Of a stretch of 64,000 nucleotides of DNA, positions 34,633 to 46,991 are shown piece after piece. Origin of the DNA: Punica granatum (Eukaryota > Streptophyta > Magnoliopsida > Myrtales > Lythraceae); assembly GCF_007655135.1 (NCBI RefSeq), contig NW_022204326.1:1-64000 (forward strand), written 5' to 3'. The first letter of the stretch is position 1. Each line of letters opens with the position of its first letter. The notes below the pieces were generated by a model. It was not told the origin of the DNA. It searched no databases and was given only the letters and a program-made list of their open reading frames with translations. Both the position numbers and the translations under genes were made by a program.

Positions 34633-35466
34633 GGTTATGTTTTGGTTGATTGAAATTGTCAATCCATTCCGAATCTGTTCCGCAAGGAACAACATTTTTC
34701 GCGTTTCGTTGCATCCGGAATAGGAATAGCAATTTCAGATGAACTCTCTCATCCTCCATAGGGGGCATGGCCATTACCCACTCCACTATCCCCCATAGCA
34801 ACTCTTATCGGGAATAGATATTAAATCTCCATCTTGTACTTAGCTCAACCCCTTCACTGTCACCGTTCAACCGTTACTGCTCTCAAGCTCCACCATCACT
34901 GCCCGCGGCTTGCCACAATCTCGTGAACCATAGGTCCGACCTTGAGCCACTCAAAAGGTTAGATCTAAGGTGGCTCAAGAGCCACCCAGGAGGTCCTCCA
35001 CGCGATCCAGTCTCGAAGTCCTCACGGCAGGGCCGTCGATTGCTACCGTCGTCGACGACGACAATGCTGCCACCTTCGCAAGGCTTCGACCGCTAAAGAC
35101 GACTTAGACGCAAAGGCGAGGCGGAGATCGAGAAAGCTGCCACCCAGGAGGTCGACCTTCACTCCATTCGCGAACCCCCTAGCAGCGGGGAGCCATGTAC
35201 TATTCATCTTCTTCATGTTGAAGAAGATGAACAATGCATTTTCTTTTCCTTTTAATTCTATTTAATATAATATTTTAATATTTTACAAAAGGGGTATTCA
35301 TATCTTTTTATCTTGTTTACATTGTATTCTCGGTTTTCACCTTTTTTCTATTCTGTCCAACCAAAATAAATAAATTTCATCAGAATTTCTATTACATTCT
35401 CTGTCAATTCTAATCCATGTCCAATCTATTCTGTATCAATTCCATTCCAGTGAACCAAACGCAGCC
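34633..35466. mobile_element. Tourist-like (PIF/Harbinger) element
   Basis: The ends GGTTATGTTTTGGTT and, inverted, GGCTGCGTTTGGTT are flanked by TAA on both sides (34630-34632, 35467-35469), the 3-bp target type of PIF/Harbinger MITEs. The middle is GC-richer and includes a palindrome around 'catcttcttcatgttgaaga'. No transposase is seen. Confidence 0.65.
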
Positions 35467-36766
35467 TAAGAGATTTCATATTCAAATATTATTGATATAA
35501 ACATACGAGTCCTTCTTAGGTCATCTCAGGTATTGAACCATTAGAGAGGATAAAGAGGGGGATATATTATTTGCAGAAACTTATATATATCCTGATAAAA
35601 TTATTGCAAAGTAATTGTGCTATGAAATTAGATTGTCCCTTTCGATCCGGCCTCCTACGGGTACAAGTTATACCAAGAATCCCATGTTGTCATATGAGAC
35701 TCATAACAATGAAACAATTACTGCAGGATTGAGTCTAACGACGTGTTGACCGTTGACAGGGCGAGGGGTTTTTTTTTTTTTTTTTTTGTGGAGGGGAAGG
35801 CATGTGAGATTGTTGGGAGTTGTCGAAAAGCTGCCCCCTTTGGCCATTGGGCAGTTTCAAATGTCAGACATCTCAGACCCGAGTCAGAGCCGAGATGGCT
35901 TTTCTGCACGAGATGTATGAGACCACATGGACATGGACACAATAATTAAAAAGAATAATAATGATATCTATAATCCAAAGGAAGACATTCATTCCTTCGA
36001 GGCCATGGTCCTTAATTGGGGTTCATTGATTAATTAATCAGAGTGACAGTTGATTAATATAGATTATCTTATACAGTTAAGTCCTCCAAAATTTTTCTAT
36101 GTAGTTATCCGACATTAGTACGGGACATTGGCGCGTCTACGTAGTGAGGACTTAGGATCCGAGGAATGTCTTCAAAGATGGGCTACCGGTTAATGCATCG
36201 CGAATCAAGGGTGCGTATCTGCCTCCCAAAGTAGGAGGGTTTGGGAGACGAGTTTAGACATTGAAAATTCTATGAGAACAAGGAGACAATATGATACATT
36301 GATATTTCAGCTTCAGTGTTTAGTAATTTCACACATACTATATCGATTTAGCATATTTACTATTTATGATGCACTTGTATTAATCATGAATAATAGAGAT
36401 ACCAAACGCTTAGAATGAAATATTAAACATTCAAACTGAAAATATTAAATGTATCACCGTGAATCTTTGTCATGTTAGACGTATCAATTTAACTTTATTG
36501 CTATATTTTGGAAGAAAAATGACGAGGCATAATAAGCTAATGGAGAGCACGGGGTCGATATTATCATGTAGTTAGATTTCGAGGCATATGGTACTTATTC
36601 GTGCAGGAACGGCAAAGGATCGGGGGCTCGCATGTTAGATCACGTCGGATGTATACGCTTTCTCAGGCGAAGAAAGGTAGGAGAGGCCACTCGAAGCACT
36701 TCATGGATAAGGTCTGAACCGACGCTCGAATAAAATTAGTCTTTAACTAATGAGTAGAGAATCGCT

Positions 36767-36997
36767 GTGTCTTGCAAACAGCACTGGGCCGGTATCTCGC
36801 AAGCAGCCCATTCCTGGGCCTCAGCATCTACAGAAGCCCAAGACCACTTGGCCCAACAGCAATCCATTATGTCTGCTGCAACTTTGAAGAGCCAGGTCCA
36901 TGAAATCAAGTCAATGGGCTTACTGAAACCCGAACCACTTCCTCCTGAATTTGCTGGGACCTGTAAGAGGTTCGTTCGATTTATGAACTTGTACTGA
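36767..36997 (+). CDS. unidentified ORF, 76 aa
   Basis: Composition is protein-like (Ala/Gln/Ser/Glu rich, KPEPLPPEF near the end), and an acceptor-like 'cttgcaaacag' stands before 36780. No family is recognised and no partner exons are seen. It may be a transposon or gene fragment. Confidence 0.2.
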   Translation: MSCKQHWAGISQAAHSWASASTEAQDHLAQQQSIMSAATLKSQVHEIKSMGLLKPEPLPPEFAGTCKRFVRFMNLY

Positions 36998-37578
36998 TGT
37001 TGGTACGAACTGACACTCGACTTCGGTACATCGGCGCATCAAGTTCTCTCATCGGTCAGGTAGGGCCAAACCAGCTCTGAGCTCCAGAGAGGAAATGGCC
37101 TCGTGCGACCAAGTAGGATCCCCAACAAATTTGGCCTGAAATTTCATCACTAAGGGCAGCGTCCACGTGCCACTAATTCACTACTAATATGTTGATATCA
37201 ATTGAGAAACTGACGAGCGAGTTAAACACGAAATGTTTCTTCAATTATTGCCCCGTGTGGCACCGATTTCCGTGTGTTGACGATTAACGATCACAATGAC
37301 TTACTAGAAATAATCATATGCATATTCGGCCAGTTCCAGAATACACTCGCTAGAATGTTGTGTCTAGAGATTTTTGGAGCATAAAATATCAGCATCAGCC
37401 ATTGGGGTACTCAATTAATCCACAATATGCGCAATGGTTTCATTCAATCCAGTCTTCACATATGAACTATACATATAGAAAGATCAGTGCTTCTTTCTGC
37501 CATATATAATGGACTTTGCGAAGCCAGCTCGCCCCCAGACACGGATTCTGCCGCAGGCACAAGGTTTTAAGCTTAACT

Positions 37579-37584
37579 TTTATT
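37579..37584 (-). terminator. polyadenylation signal of SUS
   Basis: AATAAA on the minus strand, about 80 nt after the SUS stop codon. Confidence 0.5.
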
Positions 37585-37663
37585 CATTTGCTGCTAATTC
37601 ATAGTTTCTCATGCAAACTCACCACATAATGCATTGTGCTTCGCGATACCACGATGTCTCAAT

Positions 37664-40600
37664 TCATTGTGACTCGTCTGTCGCCGAGGGAACAGATTTT
37701 ACCTGAAATAGAGCACGGTTACACAGTGATACATAAATCCGTCCTAAAGGGATACACGGAAAGCTACTCTACAGTGTAAACTGATTTTACACCCTGTTCA
37801 CCAAGGGCTGGCATCCCGGATTATTGGGGTACAGGTCATAATTATACGATTAATCAGGCCATTCCTACGAAAATGAGTGGTCTCCACTGATAATAGCACT
37901 GGCACCGAGCGTACAAGAATATCAGCTTATAAAAGTAGTGTTTCAAATTGTGATTGTCTTGATAGTTCTTACCAATTGACGGAACTTGAGGATGTAGAAC
38001 ATCTCAAGGTATCGTCGAATTTCACGTCTCTCGAGCTTTGAAACATACTTCCAGAAGCCATAGACACCAGCAAGTGTCATCAACCTCTCGGAATAAATCT
38101 TCCAGGTATATCTGCACGACCACATAAACACAGCTCAGGATAGCTCATGGCCACAGACAATCACTGTTACAACGAATTGGCAGTTGATAAAATGGAGGAT
38201 GGGACTCTTCTGGCCTGAACCAGTGAATTTGAGCGAATTGAAACCATGGTTTTGTACACTAGCTGAACGATATGTGATTTCAATCCTCATGTTCACTTGT
38301 GGAACCCCAAAAAACCAACTTCTCTTTTCCTCCTCATAAATATCTAAGTTTTTACTCTTAAGGTTTGATGAAAGTAGATACCAACAGCCCGTTTGATTTT
38401 AGGATTAGTTTTTATATTTTTTAATTTTAACTTTAACTCTACCTACTACACAACAAAAGTCAACAACACAACTATTACTTTTTTCATTTTCTTTAATTTT
38501 TTTAACTATTCAATTCAATTTTTAATACTAAATTCTCTCAATTATTCATTACTTTTTCACACTTTTCTCATAATTCAACGATACAATCATTACAACCCAA
38601 TTAAAATCAAAACTCAACTCTACTTTAACTCTAAAACCAAACACACCACAAATCACACAGATGGCTCTACTACGTAATTGAATCAGGGGAATATCATCAA
38701 ATAAAGGTTTATAAGTAAAATTACCAAAGAAGGAAAACAAACGGAGATTGAGAGGTGAAAAAGTTACCTCATTAAAAAAATTAACTTATTAAACTGTGTG
38801 TTAAAAATAACTCTGTTCGTAAAAGGACGCATTTTCAATTTGGAAAAAACATAACCACAGTACTTGGTTCGAAAAAGGACGCTTTTTCAAATGCTGGACC
38901 TCAACCAGAGCAGTATCTCACCCACCCCCCCCCCCCCCCTCCTGTTCTACCCCAAGTTGAAATGTGAACTTTTGCACAAAGACAAGGGAAGAGGGTCTTG
39001 CAGATACGGTTCTACTGACCTTTCGAAGATCCTCTGAAGCCCGCCATCAGATATTTTATTCCACTGAGTCGGGTCCTCTTTGCACTGCTGAAAGAAATCT
39101 GCCATGAGAGTGGCAGCTCTATCAGGATGGTAAGGATCAATGTGGAATCCAGATATTCCGTGCTCGATTATCTCCGCAGGACCACCATGACAGGTGGCAA
39201 ATGTAGGAAGGCCACAAGTCATGGATTCAACGACTGTAAGTCCAAAAGCTTCATAGAAGGCAGGCTGCAAACAAGGAGCATTGGAGAAGAAGAGTCATCC
39301 AACACCTCATCATACATAGCGACAGATAAAAACGAACTGATGAAGTTCAGAATAACAATCCACCTGAACAAAAATGCCTCTTGAATCAGCTATGTATCGA
39401 TATAACTCGCCATTGCGAGCACGATTTGTTTGGGCTGACATCCACCGAAATTGGCCATCTAAGTTGTATTTCTCCATAAGGTCGTGCATCTTTTCAATTT
39501 CTGCAATTTCTTCTCTGTCTTTGGACTTCTTCACATCATTATAACCAGCAACGATAACAATATTTGCCAGCTCCCTCAGCTTAGAGTTCTTAGCGTAGCA
39601 TTCCACCAATCCGGTTATATTTTTAACACGATCTAACCTAGCCATCGAAAATATCATGGGCTTCGACCTATCACTCAATGTTCCACTGCAACAGTAAAAG
39701 CGAAATGTCAAAAAGCAATTACATAGGATATCGCATTACAAGCATAATAAAATTTGTTGCAAGAGTTCCATGCCACCATTCTGTTCTGACCAAACCCAAG
39801 AAGGCATATTAAATATGTTGCAAGAGTTCCTTGCCACCATCCTGTTTTTAAAACCAGTAGACATCTTTCAAGAAGTCAAACATTCAATAATTTTCATTAT
39901 CACTCACATGATATGCTAATTTTCGATTCTATTTTGATATTCGATATGAATTGACCATCAAACAGGCAAATAACAAGAGCAAAATTACAAACTGCCAAAT
40001 TGGTCATGCACCCAAATAAATTGAAATTGGGCTGATAAAACAAATATGAATTGGTTTTGATAGATTTACCATCTGTAAGGACTACATAAAGAAGTCAACC
40101 TAATTCAAATATCCATAAGAGATGGGACAATGGGTACTCATTGGATGGCAACAAGGATATCACAGACACAGCAGAATATATAAGATAACTGACTTACATG
40201 TGCTCATCATTTTGTTCAGGGTCATACAACAGCTTCTCAATCGAACCATGTAATGCTGTAAGTCTCTTGCTCTTCTCGGAATATGGAAAGTAGATGGACA
40301 TATCAGCACCAGGAGAGACGATATTGAACTTCGGATCAAACACATCAATTCCATGGACAACTCGATAGAGACCAGGAAGGGTGAAAGCAGAGTGGCTTTC
40401 ATACTGTCCAACGGTATCTTTCCTGAGAGAAAGCTCATAAATCAAATAACAAGCAAGGTACTATAAAAATGAAAACATGATAAAACAGGGTTGATAGAGC
40501 CAAGCAGACGAAAAATTTTATCTTTAGAAGCACCTGAGAACAGTATAATAATTAAATTTGCTTAGTAACGATTTTCCATAGCTGATGCAAGGAAACAGTA

Positions 40601-43600
40601 ATGTAAATAAGCTTGCTTAGTATTGCTTTGTCACAGCCACCAACAAAATGAAGTGAGCTATCACCGATATAGACGTACTAAACTCGTACATCTACCACTA
40701 CTAGTTGCCCCTCTGATATCTGCTGAAGATATCTTCAAATCTACTTTCAAGATAAGACCCTTGGTAAATACTGTTCGAAAGCCACTTTAATTGAGCAAAG
40801 AAATCCCACATCAGCTAGTTTAAAGAAATTTACACGATATACCATGGGGGTAAAGTCTAAATTCATGGGCATATATTTCGAGTCAGAAATTGTCAGAGAT
40901 GGATCCGCAGAAAATGAAAAATTCGTCAAAAGATACCAACTGTTTGACATCTCATTTCATGAAGCATAGCACGTCTACCCTCAAAAAGGAAAAAGTACTA
41001 GCAAACTAGTCAATAAAACATGCCAGTTCAAATTGGCCACAAGTGGAAACAAGAATTAATTCTATGATAACTACACTCCGGTGCCCTGATAAAAGTAGCA
41101 ATGTGATATTGTGATGGGGGGAGAAAAACTTACGTTCCAGCAATCTCTTGGTAAGTACTGGTGATAATAAAATCAGCGTTATTCATGGCTAATAGGTCAG
41201 CAGTGAACTGACAGGAAAAGTGGTACTTCTCATCATATTTTTTCCAATAGATATCTGAATCTGGATACTTTGTTTTCTCCAACGCATGGGCAATTGTGCA
41301 CTGCAGATACATTAGTCAAGGAAATGCATAATTAGAGTGACACTAAGTCATTATTATTATTATCTAAATATGATGAGAGCAGGAGAAAGCTAATACCTGT
41401 GTAACCCCCATCTTGGAAGCCAATAATGAGGCGACAAGATTTCCATCACTATAGTTCCCAATAATAAAATCTGGAATTCCTTGTAGCTCGGCAGTAATTT
41501 CATTTGCTGCATCCTGATACAATGCCAAAACAAATTAAAGAAAGAAAGACATTTCCAAATAAACAGATCTGATTGTGAAACGATTGCTTGGTGGTATTTT
41601 CACTAATGGGTGACATAAAAGTTGCAAATGAGGAAAGGTGTGGTGGAGGACTCTGCAAGCCGCAGAAGGAATGCTCAGTGCATCATGAACCACGTTGAGC
41701 AATGGCAGTCACTCTGGTGAGCTAAAGTTAACAGAACGAGTTCTCATAATGACGGGGAGTGAAGTCTCTATTGATGCCTATGGTGATACAGCAGGGCAGG
41801 GCAACAATGATAATCGGATATTTAGGTACATTTACCGCGTCAGTGATCTAGGGTTTCATTATCTATGATGGCCATTATTAGCAGAAATTCCCTAAGATTA
41901 CAGGGAGCTGAGGGAAGCTACTCCAACGTGTGGGAGAGAAATGACCAATTACCACCTACATCGAAAAAGCTGTCATTGATGGCTCAGATAGAATAATTCT
42001 TCAATGCTCACTCTCAAAGACATTAATGGTAGCAATAAAACAGTGCATAAATAATCAGGAAAAACATTGATTCACTAGCTCTAATCCTCGTGGTAAATTC
42101 AAGTTAAGACTTTATTATCATAAAGTCATGAAAACTCATTTAAGAAGAAAAGCGAGAAAGGGATACCGAGGCAAAAGTCTCCAGATAAGGCCAGATATCA
42201 AATCTCGAGATCCACTGACGCAAGATTCCCTTTTCTGATCTGAAAGGAACTCGTAAAATGTGTGTGTGCTCAGTTCCACTGACTCTTTCCATTCGTTGAT
42301 TGCACGTAGTTCCTTTTGCATCAGGTATTAGCCTAGTAACCTGACAGATACAGTAAAGAGTTAGTAAAGACGGGATAAATCAGTCAAGAGACAATATGCT
42401 TGCTCCTTTAACAAAGCAATAGACTTACTATTAGAATCCTTGGAGTTATATCTAATCCTTGCTTCCGTATTCTCTCGAGCATTTCATTTTCAAGAGCCCG
42501 TACTTGATCCAGTATGTAAACAACCTGTACATGAAGAAAACAAATCATTAAGATGATATCAAAATGAGTAAACGTCACGCTATACTTGCAGTGGTTGATC
42601 CAACAAAGATGACAAACCCAATAATTAGAGAGCAGAAAATATGACAGAATCATGCTTTATCTCAACTTTGAAAGCAATCACTACCTGTCCGCCAGTGTCA
42701 GGCAATCCCAACACATTTGCTTGTCCAAAGTACCCATGTATAGACAAAATGACCACATTGAACACCATAGGGATCCTTCCAAGAAATGTCTCTAATGTAG
42801 CGGGATCAGGAGCCTGTAGGATATCCAAGAGAAGGTGCATCATCTCGAGCACCCTTGATGCAGTGTCACCCCAACCTTTCTCAAATCCCATACCTTGTAA
42901 TCTGCGCCATAAATCAGATACAATGTTTTACCATGTGACCCCTGAACTTTACATGTCATAAAACTAAATCCAAAAGGAAATTAGCAACTGAGAAGTTATA
43001 CACATATTCAAACTCAGCGAACGGTGCATCAGGAGGAAGTTTAGAAAGATAATCCTCTGCCTTTGCCAGAGCGGACTGAAGCCTCGGAACGCTCTGTATC
43101 CTATCATTGAGCATCAAGGTCTGCATAGATAATATAATGAGAATCTGTTATACGGAGCAGTCTCTCAAAAGAAAAAAAGTCCGTCATCAAAGAAGAATCA
43201 GAAACAACCCAATGGAGGTGGGGCCAATACAATTCAATGATGCTTCAGTAAACAAGTGACATCTGATAATATGATCGCTATCCATGTTGCTAAACTTACA
43301 TATCCCTTATACTTGTGCGCCCGAAGGAAATCAAGTAACGGCTCCAAACAGTCCTTGTTCCGAAACATGATTGAAGAAAGGTGGCGGTTGAGGAATTGAA
43401 CACCATTGCCGATGGATGAAGATCGATTAGGACGGGGAAAAGTTGCATTGAATGGCTCAAAGTCCAGCTCGAGGACGAAACCTTTTGAAGACCTGCCATA
43501 TACCAGAGAGCAAAATCATCAAAGCCTAAAATTAAGAGCGAATCTTGTGTCATATAATATGAAGTTTGAAAAGGAAAGAGAAGTTGCGTACTGCCCATCC

Positions 43601-44423
43601 ACAAGCTCTTCTTTAAAACAAAGATATTCCGAGACTGTCAATTGCTCAACGTTGAGCTCAAAAACATTAACACGGACATATTCCCAAACGCCAGGCCTCG
43701 GACGGATCGCAATTGCCACAAAAGGAGGCAATACGATGGCTTCCTATCACCAGAAATACACTTTTACATCAGAAAATGACCATTAAATGTCAATGTTCAG
43801 ACAGTGAAATCTTCTTCGGATATCTCTAAACATATGTATACATGAAAATCAATCCTGCCACCCTTCCCCACATGACAAATTCTCATACAACATAAAACTC
43901 ATCAGAAGCCGTGAATTTAAGCATGAAAGCAAGTTGTGCGGTAACAAGCTTCCTGTTGCCGGAGAGCCAAAAGTTTCACCGGCAAGTCTCAGTTCCCGTC
44001 AGCAGGCTATGATCTGTAGTAACTGTTAAGAGGAGCAGCAGAGTGGAAGCGGATACCTGCGCGCATCGGAGGACCTCGCTGAAAGGGCCATCCTTGAGAG
44101 CCTTCTTCGACTCATCATCGCCGATGATACCCTCGAGCTCGTCCAGGAGGTGATGCGGTTGCAATATCGCCTTCCCCTGAGCCACATACCTTCAGAGAAA
44201 AAAAAAGAAGAAGAAGAAAAGCAGAGAAGCAAACCCAACAAAAAAGCAGCTTTAATCGCTCAGTAATTTTTAAGAGGAGAAAAGCAGCAGAGGATCTCAA
44301 CAGAAGGAAGATGGGGGTGCAGAACCTGGAGAGAAGAGCGATGAGCTCGTTCCGATGAGCGGAGAGAGTGCCCTCGACGCGGTCTCTCATGCTGGGGATC
44401 CGAGTCAGCTTAGGGCCCGACAT
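37664..44423 (-). CDS. SUS: sucrose synthase (SUS2/SUS3 clade)
   Basis: Cytosolic or membrane-associated GT-B enzyme: sucrose + UDP <-> UDP-glucose + fructose. Coding exons, 5' to 3' on minus: 44423-44326, 44189-44057, 43743-43592, 43492-43300, 43120-43002, 42901-42685, 42524-42429, 42340-42167, 41513-41397, 41300-41134, 40422-40198, 39685-39364, 39264-39020, 38111-37973, 37702-37664. Total 2436 nt = 811 aa, the usual length. The N-terminus has the phosphorylation motif [10 protein letters not shown] (Ser11). [11 protein letters not shown] (301-311) is the sucrose/GT-B hallmark, MARLDRVKN holds UDP-binding Arg580 and Lys585, and E676...E684 is the EX7E motif. The [16 protein letters not shown] segment resembles SUS2/SUS3-type proteins more than SUS1. 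A single-frame view suggests breaks near 42.2 kb, but the spliced frame there is intact. It is convergent with the GH9 gene. Confidence 0.97.
38387..38647. mobile_element. Tourist-like MITE in SUS intron 13
   Basis: The ends GCCCGTTTGATTTTAG and, inverted, GGTGTGTTTGGTTTTAG are flanked by ACA (38384-38386, 38648-38650). The interior block 'ttttaatactaaattctctc...attcattacttttt' is shared with 46267-46467, so both belong to one family. It lies between the last two long SUS exons (intron 38112-39019). Confidence 0.6.
38925..38939 (-). repeat. 15-bp homopolymer (G on the SUS strand) in SUS intron 13
   Basis: An uninterrupted run of 15 C on the plus strand, 81 nt downstream of the donor of the EX7E exon. 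The length may be unreliable in assembly. Confidence 0.85.
39749..39850. repeat. short tandem duplication in SUS intron 11
   Basis: 'tgttgcaagagttcc..gccaccat.ctgtt' occurs twice, about 62 bp apart, between exons 11 and 12. It does not touch coding sequence. Confidence 0.7.
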
Positions 44424-44640
44424 GACTGAGACAGAGAGTGGGCGTTCGCCGCCGGTGCAGAGGTGACTGCGGAAGTTCTCGACTGATCAACCCAGTAAGT
44501 AAGGAACGAGAGAGGAGGGAGGGACGAAGAAGCAAGTCGTGCCTGAAGAGAGAAGAGGCTGGGGAATTTGATGATGGTGGGAGGGATGCTCAAAGCTCAG
44601 TGGCGTGTTTGAACAGCGTACGATCGGATTGGACACCAAA

Positions 44641-44711
44641 GAAGAAGAAGAAGAAGAAGAAGAAGACAAACGGGGGCGGAGGTGTTGGCGCTGCGAGAGA
44701 GAGAGAGAGAA
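44641..44711 (-). repeat. (CTT)n and (CT)n pyrimidine tracts upstream of the SUS ATG
   Basis: On the plus strand there is (GAA)9 at about 44641-44666 and (GA)8 at about 44695-44710. They lie 220-290 nt upstream of the SUS start, probably in its 5' UTR or core promoter, where pyrimidine-rich tracts are common. Confidence 0.75.
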
Positions 44712-44832
44712 TTGGTAGTTGCGCGAGTGAGACGTTGGTACTGGTAACACTCGACACTTGGCTCTCGTTCTTACTTCTTATTTTTCTCTCTTACTTCGTT
44801 TGTTTATATTTTTGGATGTGGATCACCCCACG

Positions 44833-44838
44833 TATATA
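44833..44838 (-). promoter_or_regulatory. candidate TATA box of SUS
   Basis: TATATA on the minus strand about 410 nt before the ATG. It would imply a 5' leader near 380 nt, possibly with a leader intron as is common in SUS genes. The choice is uncertain. Confidence 0.3.
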
Positions 44839-44849
44839 ACGTTAGTCAT

Positions 44850-45005
44850 AAGTTATTCGATATTTGTTTTATTTTAATAAGATTTTGAATTCGAATCTTG
44901 TAAATTAAAAAAATTTACGTTAAGAGAATTTTATCTTTAAAATAGCTAATTAGGCTCGATTGCATTAGTCGAAAGAAGGTGCACACCGAAAGAAAATCTA
45001 ATCAA
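44850..45005 (+). mobile_element. SINE-family copy next to the SUS promoter
   Basis: Carries B-box-like 'gaattcgaatcttgtaaa', 'agagaattttatctttaa', 'attgcattagtcgaaa' and 'ggtgcacacc' in the same order as the copy at 29683-29872. No clear flanking duplication. Confidence 0.45.
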
Positions 45006-45574
45006 AACCGATCGATTTCACTTCGAAGCGAGATTTGATCAAATAAGGGAATCTTTCACAATCATGAATTATTTTTTATTACAGGACTCGAAATCGAAAT
45101 TTTGAATGACGAGAGTCAATTAGTGCAATTGACTCGAAGAGATAACTTTATTTTTTTATTGCAACAAATACTTATAAATTTAGTACAATAAAAGATAAAT
45201 TTTAATAATTATGAATAATCACACCCCGCAAATTAAATTAGAAACTCTTGATCGCCTGGCGGACAGCATACGCCACTTTATTATATCTCTTGTTTGACGA
45301 GATAAGGTGACTTTTATATGAAGCACGGATATGTTCCGGTGGCCCAGCCGCAGGTTTTCAATTCCCAAATTGTGGGTCCAACCTCCAATATGAGCTCGTA
45401 AAGATAAGAGGGCTCATGCACCCGAAGTACGTACGTAATTTTGTTTTATGTTTTCCTTGGTTCGATAATATGCTCCTAATTATTAGTGTACCAACGTCAC
45501 TAATCTCATTGACGGCGTTACCAAATTCGTATGTAATCATAATAAAATCAAGTAAATTTTAGAAATTTATAGCT

Positions 45575-45765
45575 GCGTTATTAAATTATAATTAAAATCA
45601 ATTCAAATGATTTAACGGTTGTTCTATTAATTTTATATTCGAGTTTTGTGAATGAAGAAAATTAATGTTGAAAAAATTTTACCCATTCGTGTACCGAATT
45701 GAATTAATCGAAATCCATTAAACTTTCATATGGTGATGTACATATCGAAAAAAATTATAACCAGA
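45575..45765 (+). mobile_element. SINE-family copy, diverged
   Basis: Has 'aatgatttaacgg' head sequence, 'tattcgagttttgtgaatgaagaaaatt', 'ttttaccc', 'gaattgaattaatcgaaatccatt' and 'ggtgatgtacatatcgaaaaaaa'. This is the clearest body match to the copies at 0.97 and 44.9 kb. Confidence 0.45.
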
Positions 45766-46266
45766 TATCTTCGCAATATAATCCTATTCTACACTGAAAG
45801 TGAACTTTTCTATCAATATTATATTATATCAATCACTTTTTTTTTTGGCTGGAAATATTATATCATATCAATCACTTGAGAAAAATCATCCGCATTGTCC
45901 ACATTTGTACATAGATCATCCAATCACAACCATTTCTATGATAGTTGAGTTTTGCAACCGAACAGCTTATGTTTATTGATGAGAATCCCACCTTAGACGA
46001 TTAATGAGAAACTTCTATATAAGTAATATGATGAAATTCGCCTGTCACTTTAAACTTCTGGACCAAATATGATCTTACCCACTTACATCTGTTGCTTCAC
46101 TCAATAATGCATCCATTATAATAAAATTATAGAAAGAAACAACATGAGATCTCTGTAGTTCATGATAGGCATCGGAAAAAAATCTCTGTCAATTCATGAA
46201 TGGGTCACATGTAGTTGAAAGCTTCCTCGAGTTCTTATCCACTAAGATATTCTATCATGAAACTGA

Positions 46267-46467
46267 GGCTTTGTTTGGCAAATGAAATTTTTTTTAACTC
46301 TCTCTAAACTCAAATTATCTTTAATTTAATAACATAATTATTATTTTTTCTCTTTTTCTTCAATTTTTTTTATCTTAATCACCATTAAATTTAATTTTTA
46401 ATATTAAATTATCTCAAATATTCATTACTTTTTTTCACTTTTTCTCATTTATTTGCCAAAGAAGACC
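46267..46467. mobile_element. Tourist-like MITE
   Basis: The ends GGCTTTGTTTGGCAAAT and, inverted, GGTCTTCTTTGGCAAAT are flanked by TGA (46264-46266, 46468-46470). The AT-rich interior matches the SUS-intron element at 38387-38647. Confidence 0.65.
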
Positions 46468-46991
46468 TGAGATTCTCATCCTTCAAAAAAATATTTAGTG
46501 AGATATCACATGTTATGTGGTGGTATAACTCTCAATTAACAACTGGCATATGAAAATAAATATTGTTATAGTTCATAGAATTTTTTTTCTCCATCTTCAC
46601 ATATATCGATTATTGATTTAATTTTATAAAATTATGTGATTGTATAATACTCATCCTACATTTTCCCATCATCCTTAGCCAATAGAAAAGCTAGCTAGAG
46701 TAGTTTTGCAAAACCTACACAATTGTGGTATCTTGGTAGTATATTCCCTCTATTTGACTAGGGAACAAGAAAAGAAAATGGCTCGTGGAGAATAATGATG
46801 TCGTTTTCTGCTTTTTCAGTCTTTCTTTATCTTTATCTTAGCCAATCCATATGTGTCCTCGTCTTTTTCACTAAAACGGGAGCATTAGATTGTTTGGTAG
46901 TCAGACTCGATGATTCGACGGTTTTGGCCCCAACTTATTTTTGGTAGTGAAGGATAAAATTCATTAAAGATGAGGGACTATGACCCCTACA

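Larger units (their letters stand above)
33976..37663. other. spacer between convergent GH9 and SUS genes
   Basis: Holds the GH9 3' UTR, a Tourist-like element (34633-35466), a poly-T run near 35767 and one weak ORF at 36767. The SUS 3' UTR occupies its right edge, with AATAAA on the minus strand at 37579-37584, about 80 nt past the stop. Confidence 0.6.

Noticed and set aside
42136..42321. A single-frame minus ORF here looks like a shifted version of sucrose synthase, suggesting a broken exon
   Set aside because: Reading exon 8 (42340-42167) in the spliced frame gives the intact conserved sequence from [13 protein letters not shown] to PYLETFAS. The other ORF is a shadow frame.
44438..44839. 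133-aa plus ORF opposite the SUS start
   Set aside because: Made of poly-Lys from the (GAA)n tract and Arg/Glu from (GA)n, antisense to the SUS leader.
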